Notes under the pieces: model-generated
What the model was told of the DNA's origin: nothing
The model's database searches: none
What the model saw: only the letters and a program-made list of their open reading frames with translations
Source of the DNA: Clostridiales bacterium
GTDB lineage: Bacteria; Bacillota; Clostridia; Saccharofermentanales; Saccharofermentanaceae
DNA length: 46,705 nt
Assembly: GCA_017617525.1 (NCBI GenBank)
Contig: JAFZWA010000049.1
Span: forward strand, 1-46,705
Reading direction: 5' to 3'
Program-made: the position numbers and the translations under genes
In this document: positions 41,790 through 46,705 of the stretch, piece by piece
How the letters are laid out: each line of letters begins with the position of its first letter
Numbering within the stretch: position 1 is the first letter of the stretch

Positions 41790-43001
41790 ATGGTAAACGT
41801 GATTGGTCTTGGATACATCGGTCTTCCAACAGCTTTGATGATGGCGTCTCATGGCGTAGAAGTAATTGGCACAGACTATAATATGGAACTGGTTGCCACG
41901 TTGAACGCCGGGAAAACGACATTTAAGGAGGATGGGCTGGGTGAACTGTTCAATGACGCAGTAAAAGCGGGAATCAAGTTTACAACAGAGTATCAGGAAA
42001 CGGATACCTATATCGTTTCGGTTCCTACTCCCTATGATAAATTCAGCAAAAAGGTTGATGCGGTTTACGTTATCGCTGCTGTGAAAGAAGTTATGAAGGT
42101 TGCACCTCATGGAGCAACTGTGGTGATTGAATCCACGATCAGTCCGGGCACGATCGATAAGAGCGTCAGGCCCGAGCTTGAAGCGGCAGGAAGAAATGAT
42201 CTTCAGCTTGTCCATGCCCCGGAGCGTATAATCCCCGGTAATATGGTCTATGAACTGCTTCACAACAATCGCACCATCGGCGCTGATGATAAAGCTACCG
42301 GTGAAAAAGTCAAGGAACTGTATGCTTCCTTCTGTGGAGGCGAGATAGTCGTTACTGATATCAGAACAGCAGAGATGACCAAGGTTGTGGAGAACACATT
42401 CCGTGCGGTAAATATTGCATTTGCAAATGAACTGGCTAAGATCTGTCGACATGACAATATGGATGTCTATGAGATTATCAGAATCTGCAACATGCATCCA
42501 AGAGTTAATATTTTGCAGCCGGGACCAGGCGTTGGTGGTCACTGTATTTCGGTTGATCCTTGGTTCCTCGTAGGTGACTACCCGTCCCTTGCTAAGGTTA
42601 TTGACGAGTCCATGAAGACAAATGATGGTATGCCGGATTTTGTACTTAATCGTATTTATCAGATCATGAAGGAAATAGGGCTGACAGACACAAGTAGGGT
42701 TGGTTTGTATGGGTTAACCTATAAAGAGAATGTCGATGATATGAGAGAGAGTCCTACGCTCCAGCTTTTAGCTTCACAGCGCCATCACCTCGCAACTCCG
42801 CTGAAGTCTTATGATCCATTCATCACAAAAGAAGTAGTTCCGAATCAGATTCATGACTTGGATGAGTTTATTGATAGCTGTGACCTGATAGTAATTATGG
42901 TAAAGCACGATGAGATTAAGGAAAATGTTGATAAACTGAAGGGGAAGGTTGTATTAGATTGCCAGAATATTATTGATCTTCCAGGCGTTTATCATATTTG
43001 A
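41790..43001 (+). CDS. wecC: UDP-N-acetyl-D-mannosamine dehydrogenase
   Basis: 403 residues. An N-terminal Rossmann motif (GLGYIGLPTALMMA), the central helix with EMTKVVENTFRAVNIAFANE, and the catalytic Cys in GPGVGGHCISVDPWFL place it among UDP-sugar 6-dehydrogenases, closest in pattern to WecC. It oxidises UDP-ManNAc, made by the epimerase two genes upstream, to UDP-ManNAcA with two NAD+. AGGAGG lies 10 nt before the ATG. UDP-GlcNAc dehydrogenase activity cannot be excluded from sequence alone. Confidence 0.93.
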   Translation: MVNVIGLGYIGLPTALMMASHGVEVIGTDYNMELVATLNAGKTTFKEDGLGELFNDAVKAGIKFTTEYQETDTYIVSVPTPYDKFSKKVDAVYVIAAVKEVMKVAPHGATVVIESTISPGTIDKSVRPELEAAGRNDLQLVHAPERIIPGNMVYELLHNNRTIGADDKATGEKVKELYASFCGGEIVVTDIRTAEMTKVVENTFRAVNIAFANELAKICRHDNMDVYEIIRICNMHPRVNILQPGPGVGGHCISVDPWFLVGDYPSLAKVIDESMKTNDGMPDFVLNRIYQIMKEIGLTDTSRVGLYGLTYKENVDDMRESPTLQLLASQRHHLATPLKSYDPFITKEVVPNQIHDLDEFIDSCDLIVIMVKHDEIKENVDKLKGKVVLDCQNIIDLPGVYHI

Positions 43002-43145
43002 AGATACTGAGCTGCTTTTGGATTCCCCATTATTGGATGACGCTATCTTCGAGAAGTAGAAAATAAGCAGTTGTTGGCAGTTCTCAGTATTGTAGACACC
43101 GATAAATAATGGGCAAAGATGAATAAGGTTGAATGATGGTAAAGA

Positions 43146-44219
43146 ATGATGGAAAATAATACCAAGATTTTGATGTGTGGGAATCATAATTCAAACAAAG
43201 GTGGGATGACCACAGTTATTAATCAAATACTTGATAAAGACTGGGAAGAAGAACATATACAGATTAAGTTTATTCCTACATATTATCGAGGCAATAAAAT
43301 TCTTACAATTGCTTTTTTTGCTCTTGGATATTTAAGAGTATTCTTCGCATTGCTGTTTTATAAGCCGGACGTTTTTTATACGCATATGTCTGTAAGGGGT
43401 AGCTATACAAGAACCAAAGCACTTCAAAAGCTAAGTAGAAGGTTTAGTATTCCCATTGTAGTTCATCTTCACGGTTCGGAATTTGAAGATTGGTACAATA
43501 ATGAGTCAGCCGATAGGAAAAAAGAAATAAGTAGTTTTATATCAAATTGTGATGCATTTATTGTTTTGGGGCAGAAATGGGAAAGATTTGTAAAAGAAAT
43601 ATCTCCATCTGCAAATATTCGACAGATTCATAATTGTATAAGCGTTCCTTCAACGACAGTATCGTGGGACGAGAATGAGATTCGTTTCCTGTTTTTAGGA
43701 GTGCTCATTCCCCGAAAAGGAGTAAAGGATTTACTAAAGGCCATTAAACATCTTGATGAGCAACATGCAATTGATCAATGTGTCTTTGATATTGGGGGAA
43801 CGGGTTCTGAGGAAGAACAATTAAGAAAGTATGTTGATGATAACGCTTTGTCAAAAAAGGTAAATTTCCTTGGATGGGTTGCAGGAGATGCAAAAAACAA
43901 GGTAATCGAGAAATCTTCTGTATTTGTTCTTCCATCATACAATGAAGGACTGCCAGTAGCCATTCTTGAAGCAATGAGTTATGGATTACCGGTTATTAGT
44001 ACGAATGTCGGTGATATTGCTGATGCAGTCCGTGATGATGTAAACGGATATTTGATTGAACCGGGTGATATCGATGGCTTGGCAAACGCTATCCTAAAGA
44101 CTATTGATAAAGATAAATGGGATAGGTTGTCTAAGAATTCTAAGTATATTGCTGAAAAGGAATTTGATATTGAACAGTTTTACGGTGCTTTGGTTTCTGT
44201 GTGGAAAAGTGCGAGCTGA
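43146..44219 (+). CDS. GT4 family glycosyltransferase
   Basis: 357 residues. The N-terminal GGMTTVI loop, HLHGSEFEDWY, and the C-terminal donor-site pattern PSYNEGLPVAILEAMSYGLPVI with the retaining GT4 EX7E spacing are intact. It adds one sugar of the repeating unit on the cytoplasmic face. The ribosome binding site is weak (GATGG), and two adjacent ATGs are possible starts. From here the DNA is noticeably AT-richer than the genes before it. Confidence 0.92.
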   Translation: MMENNTKILMCGNHNSNKGGMTTVINQILDKDWEEEHIQIKFIPTYYRGNKILTIAFFALGYLRVFFALLFYKPDVFYTHMSVRGSYTRTKALQKLSRRFSIPIVVHLHGSEFEDWYNNESADRKKEISSFISNCDAFIVLGQKWERFVKEISPSANIRQIHNCISVPSTTVSWDENEIRFLFLGVLIPRKGVKDLLKAIKHLDEQHAIDQCVFDIGGTGSEEEQLRKYVDDNALSKKVNFLGWVAGDAKNKVIEKSSVFVLPSYNEGLPVAILEAMSYGLPVISTNVGDIADAVRDDVNGYLIEPGDIDGLANAILKTIDKDKWDRLSKNSKYIAEKEFDIEQFYGALVSVWKSAS

Positions 44220-44270
44220 TAAAGACCTTAAGTTTATCTTTTTGATATAAAGCTGATTTTGGAGAAAAAA

Positions 44271-45431
44271 ATGAAAAACGTTGGTTTGTGCATTGTATAT
44301 AAAAACTGTAACTACGGAAGTATTCTGCAATCATATGCTACGCTTTTAAAACTGCAATCACTAGGATGTGATTATGAGATTATTAGATATACACCTACAA
44401 AGAATATGAAGTTTTATTTGAAAGCTATTCCAAGACTATTGAATAGGGACATGATATATGGAAAAGCAAGAGCTCTTAAGCGAAAGATTGGGAAAAAGAT
44501 ACATAGGGAATTTGCCAGTAATGATAGGATTAGAGAAAAGAAATTTCATGAGTTTGTTGAAGACAATTTCGAGCATTTTTCAAGAGTGATTCACGAATAC
44601 AGTGAATTACAAGAGTATGCATATACATTTTCCGATGTTTTGGTTGGAAGCGACCAGTTGTGGCTACCTTCTGGACTGGCTACAAACTTTTATAACCTTA
44701 GATTTGTTCCTGATGGGGTCAACAAAATAGCTTATTCTGCAAGTTTTGGAGTTTCAAAGATTCCTTCATATCAAAGGAGCAGAACAAAGGAGTATCTCAG
44801 TAGAATCAATCATCTAAGTGTAAGAGAACAGGCTGGCGCGAGAATCATTAAAGACTTAACCGGTCGTGATGCTCAGGTCATACTGGATCCAACAATGATT
44901 ATTGAAAGGGAAACATGGGATAATTATATTCCTGATAAAGAGATTGTAATTGGAGATTATATTTTTTGCTATTTTCTTGGTAACAATCCTTCACAACGTG
45001 ATGAAGTCAGAAAGCTTGCGGCTGAGAAAAATCTCAAAATTGTTGTGCTCAGGCATTTGGATGAGTATATTTCCAGAGACGAGAATTTTGGAGATATAGC
45101 TCCATATGACATTGGTCCGGCAGAGTTTGTTAATTTAGTGCGCCATGCAAAATATGTTTGTACGGATTCGTTCCATGGAAGTGTATTTTCAATCATCTAT
45201 CATAAACAGTTTATTTCCTTTAGTAGATATGCTGAAGGAACTAATTCAAGAAATTCACGTTTAGATACACTTTTCAATAATATTGGTATTTCCAGAAGGT
45301 ATAAAAGTAATTTGAGTGAAGATATTGATGAGTTAATTAACTGGGATTATGTTGAAGAAAAACTTCAACTTCTTCGGAAAAGCTCATCTGATTATATCGA
45401 AAATGCGATAGGAACAAGCTCAAATAAGTAA
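44271..45431 (+). CDS. Polysaccharide pyruvyl transferase family protein
   Basis: 386 residues. The N-terminal NCNYGSILQSYAT and C-terminal TDSFHGSVFSIIYHKQF are the two signatures of the pyruvyl transferase family (CsaB/WcaK-like). These enzymes add a pyruvate ketal from phosphoenolpyruvate to a sugar. The start at 44271 has GGAG 6 nt upstream; an in-frame TTG 12 bp earlier is less likely. It is adjacent to an F420-hydrogenase-beta-like iron-sulfur protein gene, a pairing often seen in polymer loci. Confidence 0.93.
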   Translation: MKNVGLCIVYKNCNYGSILQSYATLLKLQSLGCDYEIIRYTPTKNMKFYLKAIPRLLNRDMIYGKARALKRKIGKKIHREFASNDRIREKKFHEFVEDNFEHFSRVIHEYSELQEYAYTFSDVLVGSDQLWLPSGLATNFYNLRFVPDGVNKIAYSASFGVSKIPSYQRSRTKEYLSRINHLSVREQAGARIIKDLTGRDAQVILDPTMIIERETWDNYIPDKEIVIGDYIFCYFLGNNPSQRDEVRKLAAEKNLKIVVLRHLDEYISRDENFGDIAPYDIGPAEFVNLVRHAKYVCTDSFHGSVFSIIYHKQFISFSRYAEGTNSRNSRLDTLFNNIGISRRYKSNLSEDIDELINWDYVEEKLQLLRKSSSDYIENAIGTSSNK

Positions 45432-45446
45432 AACAAGGTGGATAAG

Positions 45447-46631
45447 ATGGGTCACACTATTTGCGAAAAAAGGGAATGTACAGGATGTTCTGTGTGCGTA
45501 TCGTCTTGCCCCAAGAAAGCAATCAAGATCGATCTGGACGAGTGCGGCTTTTATCGTCCAAAGATAGAAGACAATCTTTGTGTAAACTGCAATGTTTGTA
45601 ACAGAGTATGCCCCGTTAATAATCCCCCCGAAGTATATGGCCCAACGAAGGCGTTTGCCTTTCAAAATACCGAAGAAGTAAGATTTAACAGTACCTCAGG
45701 AGGATTCTTCCATGCCATCGCATGCAGGATAATTGACGATGGAGGAGTAGTCTGCGGAGCGGCTTTTGAAGATGATATGGTTCTGAGACATATTATCGTT
45801 GCGAAAAAAGAAGAGTTAGCTCCTCTGCAAAGATCAAAGTATGTCGAATCTTCGCTGGACGGCATATACACAAGAATACGAGACTACCTGAGGAATGGCC
45901 GAAAAGTATTGTTTGCAGGAGTCGGATGCCAGGCTGCAGCATTGAGGAACTACATCGGAGAAGATAAAAATCTGATAATAATTGACCTAGTTTGTTATGG
46001 AGTTCCATCAAGCGGTTTGTTTCGTGACTGGATTACATATATAGAAAAAAAGTACGCAAAGGTTGTCGATGTCCGTTTCCGAGATAAATCATATGGATAT
46101 TATACCCCCAATATAAAGGTGTTATTCGAAAATGGAAAATACATAGAGAACTGCCGGGATTCAAACATATATGCGAAACTGTTTTTCAGAAATTTGTCTG
46201 TAAGAGAGTCCTGCTTTAGTTGTCATTTTAAGACAGTAGATCGTTCTTCCGATATCACGCTTGGAGATCTCTGGCAAACTGATGGATTGGAAACAATCAA
46301 AGACGATGATAAAGGGACAACCTGTCTTTTTTCACATACAGAAAAAGGGAAAGAGCTGTGCCAGGAGTTAGGCGCAGTTGAGATTGACAAAGAAATGCTT
46401 CTTGCGAAAGATGCTCAAAAAATGGTAAGTTGTATATCAACTGCTGCAGGAACTGGTAAGTTTTGGGAACTTTATAAGGAGCGAGGATTTGAAGTTATCA
46501 TCAATACTTACGAAAAGGACAATTTTTTGAGGAAAGTAAAGTATCTGATAAAGAGCCTTTTGAACAGAACTGGCTTGTCTAGGTGGATGTATAGAAAATT
46601 GAAAATGAAGAAAATCAGGGATAATCGATAA
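45447..46631 (+). CDS. Iron-sulfur protein of the coenzyme F420 hydrogenase/dehydrogenase beta subunit family
   Basis: 394 residues. Two ferredoxin-type clusters (CTGCSVCVSSCP and CVNCNVCNRVCP) occupy the N terminus. A flavin-type F420 hydrogenase beta domain follows (STSGGFFHAIACRI, FAGVGCQAAALRNY, ITLGDLWQ), with a further Cys pair in ESCFSCHFK. The start at 45447 (MGHTICEKRECTGC) has AAGGTGG 5 nt upstream. Proteins of this type accompany pyruvyl transferases in clostridial polymer loci and probably perform a redox step on a sugar or its pyruvate group; the reaction is not established. Confidence 0.9.
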   Translation: MGHTICEKRECTGCSVCVSSCPKKAIKIDLDECGFYRPKIEDNLCVNCNVCNRVCPVNNPPEVYGPTKAFAFQNTEEVRFNSTSGGFFHAIACRIIDDGGVVCGAAFEDDMVLRHIIVAKKEELAPLQRSKYVESSLDGIYTRIRDYLRNGRKVLFAGVGCQAAALRNYIGEDKNLIIIDLVCYGVPSSGLFRDWITYIEKKYAKVVDVRFRDKSYGYYTPNIKVLFENGKYIENCRDSNIYAKLFFRNLSVRESCFSCHFKTVDRSSDITLGDLWQTDGLETIKDDDKGTTCLFSHTEKGKELCQELGAVEIDKEMLLAKDAQKMVSCISTAAGTGKFWELYKERGFEVIINTYEKDNFLRKVKYLIKSLLNRTGLSRWMYRKLKMKKIRDNR

Positions 46632-46672
46632 GTGCTAATTGAAGATATATGCGATGTTATTAGGAGGTGGAT

Positions 46673-46705
46673 GTGTTAGTCAGCATTATTATACCTACAT
46701 ACAAG
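46673..46705 (+). CDS. GT2 glycosyltransferase, first 11 codons only
   Basis: A GTG with AGGAGG 5 nt upstream starts a frame reading MLVSIIIPTYK, the characteristic N terminus of GT2 (GT-A fold) glycosyltransferases. The window ends here, so the locus continues past the right edge. Another ATG two bases earlier runs into a stop after one codon. Confidence 0.75.
   Translation, partial: MLVSIIIPTYK

Overview
The window is a chromosomal segment from a Gram-positive, low-to-mid GC Firmicute, most likely a member of the class Clostridia. The signs are lipobox lipoproteins, a class B-like sortase with its own substrate, a LytR-CpsA-Psr protein, a CpsB/CpsC/CpsD-type phosphoregulatory module, AGGAGG ribosome binding sites, and large secreted beta-helix proteins with a C-terminal domain typical of gut clostridia. 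I cannot name a genus. No rRNA, tRNA, insertion sequence or CRISPR array is visible.

Region 1 (1-15.4 kb) is a cell-surface and lipoprotein region. It holds two tandem DUF3298-like lipoproteins (the first cut by the window edge), a minus-strand pair made of a NifU-like scaffold and a GGGtGRT protein, and two large secreted beta-helix proteins. Each of those two is followed directly by a tiny acidic peptide gene missing from ordinary ORF calls (7453-7551 + and 8055-8171 -), and the two peptides share a D-[IV]-I-V-T-S-G core. A solute-binding lipoprotein (its paralogue starts at 15450), a secreted protein with a structured 5' leader RNA, and a zinc-ribbon/DUF2085 pair complete the region. Its non-coding DNA is studded with an exact 9-mer, GAAAAGCAC (11 intergenic copies), twice arranged as a hairpin directly after a lipoprotein stop codon.

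Region 2 (15.4-32.4 kb) starts with the second solute-binding lipoprotein. It continues with an acidic helical protein coupled to a SNF2-type helicase, a DUF4160/DUF2442 pair, a Fic protein behind an array of ATATGCA motifs, an ElaA-like acetyltransferase, prfA, a fused Sua5-tyrosine phosphatase, an ATPase-nuclease, a histidine phosphatase, and a DHHW plus MBOAT acyltransferase pair.

Region 3 (32.4-46.7 kb) is an exopolysaccharide locus, all on the plus strand and behind a good promoter. The order is chain-length regulator, BY-kinase, PHP phosphatase, sortase, sortase substrate, LCP ligase, LoaP antiterminator, a structured 340-nt leader, phosphoglycosyltransferase, UDP-GlcNAc 2-epimerase, WecG/TagA transferase, UDP-ManNAc dehydrogenase, GT4, pyruvyl transferase, iron-sulfur protein, and the first codons of a GT2. 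Together these predict a ManNAc/ManNAcA-containing, pyruvylated polymer attached to the envelope by the LCP enzyme. The last 3.5 kb is clearly AT-richer, as is common for strain-variable polymer genes.
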